A stretch of 18,026 nt of DNA from an uncultured Acetatifactor sp. (GTDB lineage: Bacteria; Bacillota; Clostridia; Lachnospirales; Lachnospiraceae). Where the stretch lies: contig CAKSAM010000045.1 in assembly GCA_934436245.1 (NCBI GenBank), positions 1 through 18,026 on the forward strand. Reading direction: 5' to 3'. The notes beneath the pieces were generated by a model that ran no database searches, was not told the origin of the DNA, and saw only the letters and a program-made list of their open reading frames with translations. Position 1 is the stretch's first letter. Every line of letters starts with the position of its first letter. Of the stretch, positions 1-8,189 are shown in pieces. The position numbers and the translations under genes are program-made.

Positions 1-210
1 AAGTCAGGGAAAGCATATACAAGGCATAATGCTTTGGACAATGTACTGAAAGATGAAAGATATGCCATTCCACAGGCATTGGTATTCTGCAATGAGAATA
101 TTAGTGTTGCGGAAAAAATCACATATCTGCCGATTTATATGATCGGATTTTTGGAAAAAGAGAAAATAGAAGAATACATTTACTCTATTGATCTGAGTTC
201 ACTTCAATAG
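1..210 (+). CDS. C-terminal fragment of a DUF4143-type ATP-binding protein
   Basis: The first frame is open from base 1 to a TAG stop at 208-210, giving 69 residues whose start lies outside the window. The segment ALVFCNENISVAEKI followed by TYLPIYMIGFL resembles the extreme C-terminus of the large family of AAA-type ATP-binding proteins that carry a C-terminal DUF4143 nuclease-like domain. These often read as a strand ending in 'CEGN', then a 'Y-x-P-I-Y-M' strand. This assignment is from recalled family pattern over a short stretch, so it is tentative. The role of these proteins is poorly defined. The gene ends just before a bidirectional hairpin and has no evident link to the sugar locus. 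Confidence 0.6.
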   Translation, partial: KSGKAYTRHNALDNVLKDERYAIPQALVFCNENISVAEKITYLPIYMIGFLEKEKIEEYIYSIDLSSLQ

Positions 211-225
211 AATAGTAAAACAACA

Positions 226-260
226 AAAGCCTGAGGCTTCTTTAGAAGCACTCAGGCTTT
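226..260. terminator. Bidirectional Rho-independent terminator
   Basis: AAAGCCTGAG (226-235) pairs perfectly with CTCAGGCTTT (251-260). The inner GCTTC/GAAGC stem (236-240 with 245-249) closes a TTTA loop. Read on the minus strand, the hairpin is followed by a broken T run (TTTTGTTGTTTT), which fits termination of the chemoreceptor gene. On the plus strand the T run is weak (CTTTATC), but the hairpin sits directly after the DUF4143-type stop codon. It therefore separates two convergent genes. Confidence 0.75.
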
Positions 261-273
261 ATCATTCTGAAAA

Positions 274-1956
274 CTAGATCTGGAACTGATGCATCAGCTG
301 TACCATGGTCTGTACCTGTGCGGACTGTTCTTCGCTGACAGCGGCGGTCTCCTGAGAAGATGCGGAGTTGTTGTCCACGATTCCGGCCACATGGGTGATG
401 TTTTCATCGATCTGCTGGACGCTGGACACTTCAGCCTGAAGGGCCTGTGCCATATCAACCATACGCTTGGTAGAAGCCTCGGCTTCTTCCATTACCTGAT
501 CCATGCTGGCTTCGGTTTCTTCTGCAATGGCGATTCCCTTGTTGACAGCATCGATGGTGCTCTCGATCAGCTTTGTGGTCTCTCCGGCAGCCTCGGTGGA
601 TTGTTCCGCCAGATTCTTGACCTGCTCGGCTACGACAGCAAATCCGCGGCCTGCTTCTCCGGCACGGGCAGCCTCGATGGAGGCATTCAGTGACAGGAGG
701 TTGGTCTGGGAAGCGATATCCTCAATGACCTGAATGATAGAACGAATCTCCTCGGAACATTTACTGATCTCACCGATTGCGACTTTCAGTTCCTGCATCT
801 TGGCATTGCCATCAGCAACCGTCTGTGCGGACTGCTTGGAGATATCTGCGGTCTCCTGTGCAACTCTGGCTTTTTCTTCAATACTCTTTGCCATAGCGTC
901 GATCATCTGGGATGCTTCGGAAATCTTGGAGGCCTGTGCGGTACAGCCTTCTGCCAGATCGGTAGCTGCCTGTGCCAGCTGCTCGGAACCACCATCGATC
1001 TCCTGTGCACTGACCTGAATGGTGGACAGTGTCTTCTTCATATCGGCAATGATCTTCACCATGGAATCCTTAATCTGTACAAAGTCACCGACATATTCTT
1101 CGGTAGGCTCTACACGGTAGTTGCCCTGCCCCATCTGACCTAAGATCTCGGAAATCTCGGTGATCATCTTGGTAAAGTTGTCGTTCATGAAATGAACGGC
1201 CTGCACCATGATGCCGACTTCACTGTCATCCTCCGGCAGATCCAGACGGCTGTCAAAATGTCCCTGCGCAAGTACTTTCATCTGCTCGGATACTTTTACA
1301 ATGGGAATCAGCAGCTCCTGTTTTGCAAAGGTCAGTGTGGTGACAATCTTGCGGGCAATGGTCAGGAAGCAGAGAATGAAGATCACCATAGTAGTGATCA
1401 TTATCAGATTCAGAGTATTTTGCTTCTGAGCCATACGTGCCTGGATATCATTGATACAATTATCTGTGGTTGCAGTGATCTCTTGTACGGTAGATTCATA
1501 TTCCTCACCAAATACGTAAGAAATAGCTGCTTGTGTATCTCCGGAACCGGTCTTATCCATGGCTTCTTCTTCCAGAGGAACCAGACCGTTGGACATTTCA
1601 GCAATATGGTTTAACTGTGCCCATTCATTGTCAGTCAGACCGTCTTTCTGAAGACCTTCCCAGGCAATGTCACGATTTTTGTCCTCGTTTAATTCCTTCA
1701 TATAATTGTCATAGTAGGTCTGGTCTCCGGTGACTGCGTAAGACTGTACGGCAGCGGTCAGCGTCTTGGAACCCAGACGATACTGGTTCAGATACATGGT
1801 AGCTTCCAGCTGCTGGAAATTGATCCGGCTCAGATACATGTTGGATCCGACGAACAGGATCAGCATAACGATGCTGATGATCAGTATCCGATAGGTTGAT
1901 CTTGTGTTTTGCTGCAGCATGGCAGACTGACTGGTTACTTTGCTTTGCTTTTTCAT
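274..1956 (-). CDS. Methyl-accepting chemotaxis protein (transmembrane chemoreceptor)
   Basis: This is a transmembrane chemoreceptor of 560 residues that would signal to CheA/CheW. Membrane segments lie at about residues 23-39 and 183-201. The roughly 140-residue extracytoplasmic segment between them is of four-helix-bundle size, with a dual-helix pattern. A HAMP-like linker follows at about 205-260, then a long coiled-coil signalling domain. Its hairpin tip [20 protein letters not shown] and [16 protein letters not shown] (about 411-446) is nearly invariant in the family and leaves no doubt. The ATG at 1956 is chosen because AGAGG lies about 11 bases upstream; longer in-frame extensions lack a ribosome binding site and have no family counterpart. 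The gene is divergent from the sugar-binding protein/diguanylate cyclase pair. A SigD-like -10 box lies about 78 bases upstream. The ligand is unknown. Confidence 0.96.
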   Translation of the reverse strand: MKKQSKVTSQSAMLQQNTRSTYRILIISIVMLILFVGSNMYLSRINFQQLEATMYLNQYRLGSKTLTAAVQSYAVTGDQTYYDNYMKELNEDKNRDIAWEGLQKDGLTDNEWAQLNHIAEMSNGLVPLEEEAMDKTGSGDTQAAISYVFGEEYESTVQEITATTDNCINDIQARMAQKQNTLNLIMITTMVIFILCFLTIARKIVTTLTFAKQELLIPIVKVSEQMKVLAQGHFDSRLDLPEDDSEVGIMVQAVHFMNDNFTKMITEISEILGQMGQGNYRVEPTEEYVGDFVQIKDSMVKIIADMKKTLSTIQVSAQEIDGGSEQLAQAATDLAEGCTAQASKISEASQMIDAMAKSIEEKARVAQETADISKQSAQTVADGNAKMQELKVAIGEISKCSEEIRSIIQVIEDIASQTNLLSLNASIEAARAGEAGRGFAVVAEQVKNLAEQSTEAAGETTKLIESTIDAVNKGIAIAEETEASMDQVMEEAEASTKRMVDMAQALQAEVSSVQQIDENITHVAGIVDNNSASSQETAAVSEEQSAQVQTMVQLMHQFQI

Positions 1957-2033
1957 TTGAAATATAACCTCTTTTCTGTAATACATGGTGAACTGATGTG
2001 TTACGAAAATTATTTTCCTACAGCATACTACAA

Positions 2034-2041
2034 TTATCGGA
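2034..2041 (-). promoter_or_regulatory. Possible SigD (sigma-28) -10 box for the chemoreceptor
   Basis: On the minus strand the sequence reads TCCGATAA, matching seven of eight positions of the flagellar/chemotaxis sigma -10 consensus GCCGATAW. It would give a leader of about 70 bases before the ATG at 1956. A TAAG that could serve as the -35 (2060-2063) is 18 bases away instead of the usual 15, so the call is tentative. Confidence 0.33.
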
Positions 2042-2115
2042 ATTATACAAATCTTGCACCTTAAAAAATACAGCAAAAACGCATAAAATTATTTATACGA
2101 ACCATCAGCGATGAC

Positions 2116-2147
2116 TTGCACTTCATACAGGAAGATGGTACTATAAA
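2116..2147 (+). promoter_or_regulatory. Possible sigma-A promoter of the binding protein/GGDEF operon
   Basis: TTGCAC (2116-2121) is followed after 17 bases by TACTAT (2139-2144), which overlaps TATAAA (2142-2147). Both boxes match the consensus only partly. The position, about 75 bases ahead of the start codon in the divergent intergenic region, is reasonable. No operator is evident. Confidence 0.3.
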
Positions 2148-2221
2148 AGATAAGAGGTATGATTCGGAAAAGAGAAGATAACGGTAAAAATAACGATAAA
2201 TAAAGAACCAGGGGTGGTTAC

Positions 2222-3247
2222 ATGAAAAAAGGAATAGTTGCCGTGACTTGTGTGCTGATGCTTTGTCTGGGGTTGATTGGATGTGGGACTGAACGAGCCG
2301 ACAAAACTCAGCAACTGATCCGGGGTGCGGCACCGGGGTATAATGACGGTCTCATCCGGGTGGGGATGATCCAGACGGGAAAAGAGTCTGACTGGAGAGA
2401 TGCCAATACCAATGATTATCTGAATACTTTCACCAAAGAAAGAGGCTACGATCTGATCTATATCGACGGCAATTCCAGTTCGGAGCGCCAGGTAAAAGCC
2501 ATGTACGATCTGATCCAGCAGAAAGTAGATTATATTATCCTGCAGCCCATCGTGGAGACCGGATGGGAGGATGCCATACATGCCGCAAAGGAAGCTGGGA
2601 TACCGGTCATCGTAGCGGATCGTAAAATCGCTGTGGATGAAACGGAATACGTGTCCTGGATCGGTTCGGATTTTGAAGAGGAAGGCCGGAAAGCTGTAAC
2701 GTGGCTGGATCAGTATTTAACAGAGCAGGGACGGGAAAACGAGACAATCCACATTGTCCTGCTGGAAGGAACTGAAGGAGCTACCGCTGCCATCGGAAGA
2801 ACGAATGGTATTTTACATGGAGTGGAGGAACATCCGAACTGGACCATCGTAGACAGGGGATGTGCCAATTTCACTCAGGGAGAAGGCCAGACCTATATGG
2901 AAAATCTGCTCAGCGAAGGAAGAGTAAAGGATATTGATGTTATCATTTCGGAAAATGATAACATGATCTTTGGTGCCATGAAAGCACTGGACCGCAACGG
3001 TATGAGCTATGGACCTGAGGGAGACATCATTATGATCTCCTTTGACGCTTTGCACGAAAGCTTTGAAAATATGATGGCGGGGAAATTACATGCCACCGTG
3101 GAGTGTAATCCACTGTTGGCATCCACGGTGGAGACGGTCATAGAAGAACTGGAAGCCGGCAGAGAGGTGAATAAGATCTATAACACTGAGGAAAATATCT
3201 ATACCTATGAAAATGCAGCCGACTATATAGATCAGAGAAAGTATTGA
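2222..3247 (+). CDS. YtfQ-like sugar-binding lipoprotein (type I periplasmic-binding fold)
   Basis: A 341-residue extracytoplasmic sugar-binding lipoprotein. The N-terminus has a signal peptide with lipobox LIGC, with Cys21 as the lipidated residue. The mature part is a Peripla_BP_4 type binding domain. VGMIQTGKESDWRDANT (from about residue 47) and the later VETGWEDAIHAAKEAGIPV closely resemble the galactofuranose-binding protein YtfQ, so a hexose such as galactofuranose or galactose is a plausible ligand, but this is inference. GGGGTGG lies about 5 bases before the ATG. No ATPase or permease gene follows. Instead, 16 bases downstream begins a membrane diguanylate cyclase with an extracytoplasmic sensor. 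That arrangement suggests a sensory role, with the loaded lipoprotein touching the cyclase's outer domain. A solute-binding role for a transporter encoded elsewhere cannot be excluded. Confidence 0.9.
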   Translation: MKKGIVAVTCVLMLCLGLIGCGTERADKTQQLIRGAAPGYNDGLIRVGMIQTGKESDWRDANTNDYLNTFTKERGYDLIYIDGNSSSERQVKAMYDLIQQKVDYIILQPIVETGWEDAIHAAKEAGIPVIVADRKIAVDETEYVSWIGSDFEEEGRKAVTWLDQYLTEQGRENETIHIVLLEGTEGATAAIGRTNGILHGVEEHPNWTIVDRGCANFTQGEGQTYMENLLSEGRVKDIDVIISENDNMIFGAMKALDRNGMSYGPEGDIIMISFDALHESFENMMAGKLHATVECNPLLASTVETVIEELEAGREVNKIYNTEENIYTYENAADYIDQRKY

Positions 3248-3263
3248 TTTCCGAGGATTACGA

Positions 3264-4544
3264 ATGAAAAAATCATTAAAGTATAAAATCGTTCTGGCTA
3301 TTGTTATCATCGTATGCATTATGGACGTGAGCTTCATATTTGTAAACTACGTCAATTATATGAATGTCAATCGGAATTACACAGATTCTCTGGCGCAGAC
3401 TGTGGCGAATACCTGCAGACTGGTGGTAGACGGAGACAGCGTAACGGGCTATCTGGACAACAGACGGAGAAATACGGCGTATTACGAGGTATGGAATAAA
3501 CTCATTGACTATCGCAACACCAGTGAAAATGTAATGCAGATCAGCGTGGTCAATTTCAGGGATGGCGGAGGATGTTATGTGTACGACACAGATCTGACAG
3601 AAAACGGAGCCTTTTTAGGAGATATCCGCCCCTATGATGAGGTACAGAATGCTGTAAAAGACGAGTTAATTGCATGTAAGGAAATAGAACCGTTAGAGTA
3701 TAACGGAAGAAGCGATTACTACATTCCGCTGAATTCCTCATACAATATTCCGGTGGCTTATATTATTGTAGGAATTTCCACAGAAAATGTCAGAATGGAG
3801 CAATTGACTTATTTAGGGTATATTACCATCATTGTTACATCGATTACGGTGCTTTTCGGAGTCTTTATGATCTGGTTTATGCAGCACAATGTGCTGGGAC
3901 CGTTAAATGCCATGTCCAAGGCGGCTTCCAGCTATTCTATTGACATTTTGCGGGATGGTAAGGAATCTCCCATCAGCCGGATGAACATCAGAACCGGAGA
4001 TGAACTGGAACGGTTGTGTGAATCCATGAAGAAAATGGAGCATGATATCATTGCGTCCAGTTCCCAGCTGGCTATTGCCGATTGGAACAGCAATCATGAC
4101 AGCATGACGCAGCTCTACAACAAGAGACACTACAAAGAACAGTTAAAAGAACTGCAGAATGACAGTACCATCGGTGTAATTTATTTTGACATTGATAATT
4201 TGAAACGCATGAATGATACCTTCGGACATGAAAAAGGCGATGCTGTGATCTTGAAAGCAGCGGAATTTATCCGGAGATATCTCACGGAGCAGGCAAGTGG
4301 ATTCCGTATCGGCGGAGATGAATTTGTAATGCTGATCAGAGATTGTACGGAAGAAAAAGTACAGGAACTGGTAAGTACTATGCGTGAGGATGAGAAAGGA
4401 AATTTATCGGATGTAACGGCAGAGTTTTACTGCCGTCTTGCAATCGGCGGAGCCCTTCGCAAGACAGCAGAAACTCTGGAAGAAACCATAAAACGGGCAG
4501 ATGAAGAAATGTACAAAAACAAACATTCCGTGAGAAAAGCCTGA
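3264..4544 (+). CDS. Membrane-bound GGDEF diguanylate cyclase
   Basis: A 426-residue protein expected to make cyclic di-GMP from two GTP. Membrane helices lie at about residues 9-30 and 184-206 and enclose a sensor of about 150 residues outside the cell. A HAMP-like or coiled linker runs from about 207 to 270, followed by the GGDEF domain (about 275-426). The metal-binding FDIDNLKRMND is at 308-318, and the active-site GGDEF is intact at 350-354. The allosteric RxxD inhibition site that normally lies just before GGDEF is absent (TEQA in its place), so feedback control by this site is not expected. The start is set by CGAGGA six bases upstream. It is co-transcribed with the sugar-binding lipoprotein before it, which is its likely input partner. 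Confidence 0.93.
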   Translation: MKKSLKYKIVLAIVIIVCIMDVSFIFVNYVNYMNVNRNYTDSLAQTVANTCRLVVDGDSVTGYLDNRRRNTAYYEVWNKLIDYRNTSENVMQISVVNFRDGGGCYVYDTDLTENGAFLGDIRPYDEVQNAVKDELIACKEIEPLEYNGRSDYYIPLNSSYNIPVAYIIVGISTENVRMEQLTYLGYITIIVTSITVLFGVFMIWFMQHNVLGPLNAMSKAASSYSIDILRDGKESPISRMNIRTGDELERLCESMKKMEHDIIASSSQLAIADWNSNHDSMTQLYNKRHYKEQLKELQNDSTIGVIYFDIDNLKRMNDTFGHEKGDAVILKAAEFIRRYLTEQASGFRIGGDEFVMLIRDCTEEKVQELVSTMREDEKGNLSDVTAEFYCRLAIGGALRKTAETLEETIKRADEEMYKNKHSVRKA

Positions 4545-4557
4545 AATTTTAGGCTTT
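4536..4557. terminator. Bidirectional terminator between convergent genes
   Basis: AAAGCCT (4536-4542) pairs with AGGCTTT (4551-4557) around an eight-base loop. The stem overlaps the last codons of the GGDEF gene and the stop codon of the heparinase-like gene. It is followed by TTTT on the minus strand and by ATTG on the plus strand, so it is more convincing for the minus-strand operon. Confidence 0.6.
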
Positions 4558-6493
4558 ATTGAATAGTCAGCCGGAAGCCGTCATCATTGCCCTTCAGCCG
4601 GATCCGGTACAGATCATGATTCCATGCCGTTTTCAGGCGTGCGTCCGTGATCGGCAGTGTTTCTATGGCAAGCAGATCAGCCCCTTTGAAGGAGGCAGAT
4701 GCTTCTCCGATGGAGAGTTTACCGTCAGAAAGAATAACAGGTTTTTCATAAGTAATAAAATTAAGAATAATATCTTGTGCATTTGTATGGTCTTCCAATA
4801 CGATAGTGTTGGAAGGCTTTTTTAATGTCACCTTGCGGACATAGGTCAGATCCGGTACAATGGCTCCGGCATCGGGATAGGCGGCAGCCAGTTCCATGGA
4901 AATAGAGGGTTCGGCTCCGGTCAGCTCCGTCACCACTTTTTCCCCACGGTATTTTGCACCGTCCTTCTGATCCGTGCCGCAGATCGTAGGCAGATTATGA
5001 TAACCGGACTGCATGGTCCAGATCTCGTAACGTCTGGGAGAGAAGGTCTTCCGGGTGTAGGTCTCCACACCGATATCCACCAGAATGGGTAGTCCATTTT
5101 TGTATAAGGTGATGCTGCCGGTATCATTGTGGTTGTGGCTGTCGGCATTGTCTCCGGCTTTGACTGCCAGATCCAAAGTATCGGAATGCACGAGGAACAG
5201 CCCCACGCTGGGATAATAGACATCCCGGTGTGAAAGCGTTCCGGAAGTGTCCTGTTTCATCAATTCCTCATAATGAAATACGGTCTGCATACGATAGAAC
5301 AGATTCCCACCGTTCACTTCATCTGTGACAATCTGTCCCTGTCCCACCTGAAAATCTTTTGCGGCGAACAGGCAGAGATCCTCCTGCCCGGTGGCCTTGC
5401 CAAAGAGATATTCCCGTACTCCGGCACGACCGGCTATAGGAGAGCAGTCAGCAAAATTGAAATAGTATTTATCATCTACATGTACATTCAGAATGTAGGC
5501 AGCAATATTTTTTACTTTCTCCCATTGGAACAGGGGAGCAAAATGTCCGTCAGTAACGGTGTTCAATACCGTCATGGCACCGTATAGGCACAGTCCCGCA
5601 TGGCGATAATATTGGGCACCCTCCTCGCAACAGCCGTCAGTACCGTAATCCTTGAGAAAATAATCACAGCTTTCAGCGGCCTTATGCAGAATCGCCTGCA
5701 ATGTGACAACTGTGTCAGACACATTCTCCGGCAGGAACAACGGAGCATTTCCGCAGAATGTGCACACCGGAGCGGACAACCGAGAGGACATCTCTTTACT
5801 CCAGGGCATCAGGAACGTGGTTAGCAGTACATTCTGTGTACACCATACGGTCCAGTTGCACATGGGTTCCTCATCCTGTCCCATCCACCAAAAATGTGCG
5901 GTCAGATAGGGCAGCAGGATCCGGCGCTTCAGATTGTCCTCAATGCAGGTCAGGATATAGGGGCTGATTGCATTGAATTCTTCTTCCAGCAGATAAGCCG
6001 CACAGGCAAGCAAAGCTCCGGTCTCGCAGGCGAACAGATCCATGACGGGTCTGGTGACATCCGGCAGGATCAGCTGTGGGGTATCACGGATATAGGAGTT
6101 ATGTGCAGGAAGCTGCCAGGCAGTTTCTTCGCAGATAGAATAAATACCGTTGAGGATATCATCCAGAAAACGTCCCTGATGCTCTACGCATTCTGCCTGG
6201 ATCAGATCATTCAACGCATTACGCTTACCAAAATAGAGAGCCTCGAAGGCAGCCCGATCACCGTCTCTTTTAAAACGCATGTAATCTGTGGCACGTATCA
6301 CCGGGAATACATATCCCAGCTTTGCCTCTCCGGTCTGTACCAGCTGTTTTTTCAGGGCTGTGGGTAGTGCTTCGTAAGCCTTCCGGTCCACAGCCTTCGG
6401 AAATGGGTGAAAAGGGTGGATATCCCCTTGAAAAGCGATTGCTGTTCTCAAAAAAGGTTTTTCAATAGTTCCGGCCTGCAAATTCATTTCCAT
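4556..6493 (-). CDS. Heparinase II/III family polysaccharide lyase (intracellular)
   Basis: This 645-residue protein belongs to the heparinase II/III superfamily, which splits uronic-acid-containing polysaccharides or oligosaccharides by beta-elimination. The N-terminal half is helical, as expected for an (alpha/alpha)-toroid. It includes the conserved stretch MGQDEEPMCNWTVWC (about 204-218) and an EEGAQYYRHAG segment (290-300). The C-terminal half carries the hallmark SHNHNDTGS (452-460) followed by VDIGVETYT. There is no signal peptide, so it should act in the cytoplasm on imported oligosaccharides. AAAGG lies seven bases before the ATG at 6493. It is the third gene of a probable yesM-yesN-lyase operon, 62 bases after yesN. 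The GH88 gene in the same locus fits, since GH88 enzymes consume the unsaturated products of lyases. Whether the substrate is a glycosaminoglycan, alginate or a plant or bacterial glucuronan cannot be read from the sequence. Confidence 0.9.
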   Translation of the reverse strand: MEMNLQAGTIEKPFLRTAIAFQGDIHPFHPFPKAVDRKAYEALPTALKKQLVQTGEAKLGYVFPVIRATDYMRFKRDGDRAAFEALYFGKRNALNDLIQAECVEHQGRFLDDILNGIYSICEETAWQLPAHNSYIRDTPQLILPDVTRPVMDLFACETGALLACAAYLLEEEFNAISPYILTCIEDNLKRRILLPYLTAHFWWMGQDEEPMCNWTVWCTQNVLLTTFLMPWSKEMSSRLSAPVCTFCGNAPLFLPENVSDTVVTLQAILHKAAESCDYFLKDYGTDGCCEEGAQYYRHAGLCLYGAMTVLNTVTDGHFAPLFQWEKVKNIAAYILNVHVDDKYYFNFADCSPIAGRAGVREYLFGKATGQEDLCLFAAKDFQVGQGQIVTDEVNGGNLFYRMQTVFHYEELMKQDTSGTLSHRDVYYPSVGLFLVHSDTLDLAVKAGDNADSHNHNDTGSITLYKNGLPILVDIGVETYTRKTFSPRRYEIWTMQSGYHNLPTICGTDQKDGAKYRGEKVVTELTGAEPSISMELAAAYPDAGAIVPDLTYVRKVTLKKPSNTIVLEDHTNAQDIILNFITYEKPVILSDGKLSIGEASASFKGADLLAIETLPITDARLKTAWNHDLYRIRLKGNDDGFRLTIQ

Positions 6494-6555
6494 AATGGTA
6501 CCTTTCTGTCAATTCCGTAATTCATGCACATTTAACGTGTCGTCTATAATGGGAG

Positions 6556-8154
6556 CTAACTAAATTTATTGTTGACGTATTCCGTGGGGGAGACGCCCTC
6601 CACCCGTTTAAATACCTTGCTGAAATAGAAGGCACTTTCGAAGCCCAGAGCCTCTGCGGCCTCGTAGACCTTCATATTTTCTTCTTCCAACAGCCGTTTG
6701 GCCTCTGTGACCTTGCAGATGTTGATATATTCACTAAAGCCGGTATCGTTGTATTTGCTGAACAGCTGGCTTAAGTAATTCGGGCTGATGCCGAATACAG
6801 CCGCTACTTCATTCAGAGACAGCCGTTCGTTCACATGCTCATTGATGTATTTCCGGACGTTGGTCACTATGTGGTTTTTGTAGTCTTTTCTGCGGGTCTG
6901 GAACAATTCGCACAGTTTATCGCAGAAAAATTGCAGCCATTGGATCACATGATCCACGTTGGACTGCTTATACAAGGAACGGTAGCCGTCCGGATCCTCA
7001 GCAAAGAAGCCGGACACTGTGGACTCTCCGTCCTGCAGCAGGGAGATGGACAGATACAGGATATTGCTGGCGGCATCCAGTGCCTGCACATAATGCCCCG
7101 GATGATCCCGGAACAGATCGCAGAGAGACTGGATCGTGTTCTTAAGAATATCCGGATCATATTCCTCAAATGCCCGGGTAAGATCATTCTTGAACAGGCT
7201 GATATTAAAGGAATTCCTGGCGCTTTCCCGGGAATGATCCGCATCAAAGGCAAGGATAGATTTACGGTCTTCCGTGTTTTGAAAAATCTGCCTTGCATAC
7301 TGATAAGAATCGCAGATTGTACCGGGGGTCTGCACGGGCAGACCGATACCGCACCGCAGTGTAACATTATAATAATTTTGCAGGGTGCCGCTGATATTCT
7401 GCAAAATCTCTGTCAGACTTACTGCATAGTCTCCGGTATCTGTGGGATCCGTGAAGCAGAAGATCAGTGCAAAATGGCGCAGATCCAACGATAATGCATA
7501 AAGCGGCAGATATTTTGCCCCCAGCTCCCTGATCATCTGCAGGGAAGTAGTGAACAGAGAAATCTGTTGTTCCGCAGACAACTGGTCAGCCTGGGGGCTT
7601 AAGATCTCGCCGTAGCAACATATGTAAGCACCATAATCAAAATTCAGATTCAGATCTTTGCTCTGTAAGAGAAATTGTTCTTCTGATTCAAACAGATCAT
7701 GCAGAAGGCTGATCAGAAATTTATCATAAAAAGGATGAATATTTACAGCGGATATTTGCTTTTTCCGGGACTGAGAGATCTGTGCCAGTACCTTGTCTAT
7801 GGCCTTTTTCAATACTTCGGGTGTAAGTTCCAGTTTGACCAGGTAATCAGATACCTGGTAGGACAGGGCATCTCTTGCCATCTGGAAGTCTTCATAGCTG
7901 GTGAGGATGATAAAATAAGGGCAGTTCTCCGTATAGCGTTCTCTGCATGCTTTCGCAAGCTCCAGACCGTTCATGACCGGCATTTTGATATCCGTGATCA
8001 CGATGTCCGGAGACTTCTCCTCGATAATCTTCAAAGCCGCCTGTCCGTTCATGGCAGTGCCGCAGATTTCTATATTCATTTCGTTCCAGTTCAACATGGA
8101 ACGGATTCCTGCCTGAACCAGAGGCTCATCGTCTACGATTAACAGCTGATACAT
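6556..8154 (-). CDS. YesN-type AraC-family response regulator
   Basis: A 532-residue cytoplasmic transcription factor. The N-terminal receiver domain (about 1-120) has the acidic pair D9/D10, the phosphoacceptor D55 in ITDIKMP, T85/S86 and K107. A middle region of about 300 residues follows, as is usual in YesN-like regulators. The C-terminal AraC double helix-turn-helix spans about 432-530. Its ISPNYLSQLFSK and AAEALGFESAFYFSKVFKR segments are typical DNA-recognition elements. ACGGAG lies about five bases upstream of the ATG at 8154. Its partner kinase ends 35 bases upstream on the same strand. The likely targets are the divergent transporter promoter near 10120-10240 and possibly its own operon. 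This follows from the family's habit of controlling neighbouring CUT1 sugar transporters. Confidence 0.95.
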   Translation of the reverse strand: MYQLLIVDDEPLVQAGIRSMLNWNEMNIEICGTAMNGQAALKIIEEKSPDIVITDIKMPVMNGLELAKACRERYTENCPYFIILTSYEDFQMARDALSYQVSDYLVKLELTPEVLKKAIDKVLAQISQSRKKQISAVNIHPFYDKFLISLLHDLFESEEQFLLQSKDLNLNFDYGAYICCYGEILSPQADQLSAEQQISLFTTSLQMIRELGAKYLPLYALSLDLRHFALIFCFTDPTDTGDYAVSLTEILQNISGTLQNYYNVTLRCGIGLPVQTPGTICDSYQYARQIFQNTEDRKSILAFDADHSRESARNSFNISLFKNDLTRAFEEYDPDILKNTIQSLCDLFRDHPGHYVQALDAASNILYLSISLLQDGESTVSGFFAEDPDGYRSLYKQSNVDHVIQWLQFFCDKLCELFQTRRKDYKNHIVTNVRKYINEHVNERLSLNEVAAVFGISPNYLSQLFSKYNDTGFSEYINICKVTEAKRLLEEENMKVYEAAEALGFESAFYFSKVFKRVEGVSPTEYVNNKFS

Positions 8155-8189
8155 ACAAACTCCGTTTCTGGGCGTATGTCTGCCCGGCT

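Noticed and set aside
289..1614. Several open frames on the strand opposite the chemoreceptor
   Set aside because: They lie wholly within the strongly conserved receptor gene, lack ribosome binding sites and resemble no family.
1957..2076. N-terminal extension of the chemoreceptor by 40 codons
   Set aside because: No ribosome binding site lies before the upstream ATG, the extension is unlike other receptors, and a good AGAGG precedes the ATG at 1956.
5226..5241. cre-like TGAAAGCGTT inside the lyase gene
   Set aside because: It is within conserved coding sequence, and the right half-site does not match.
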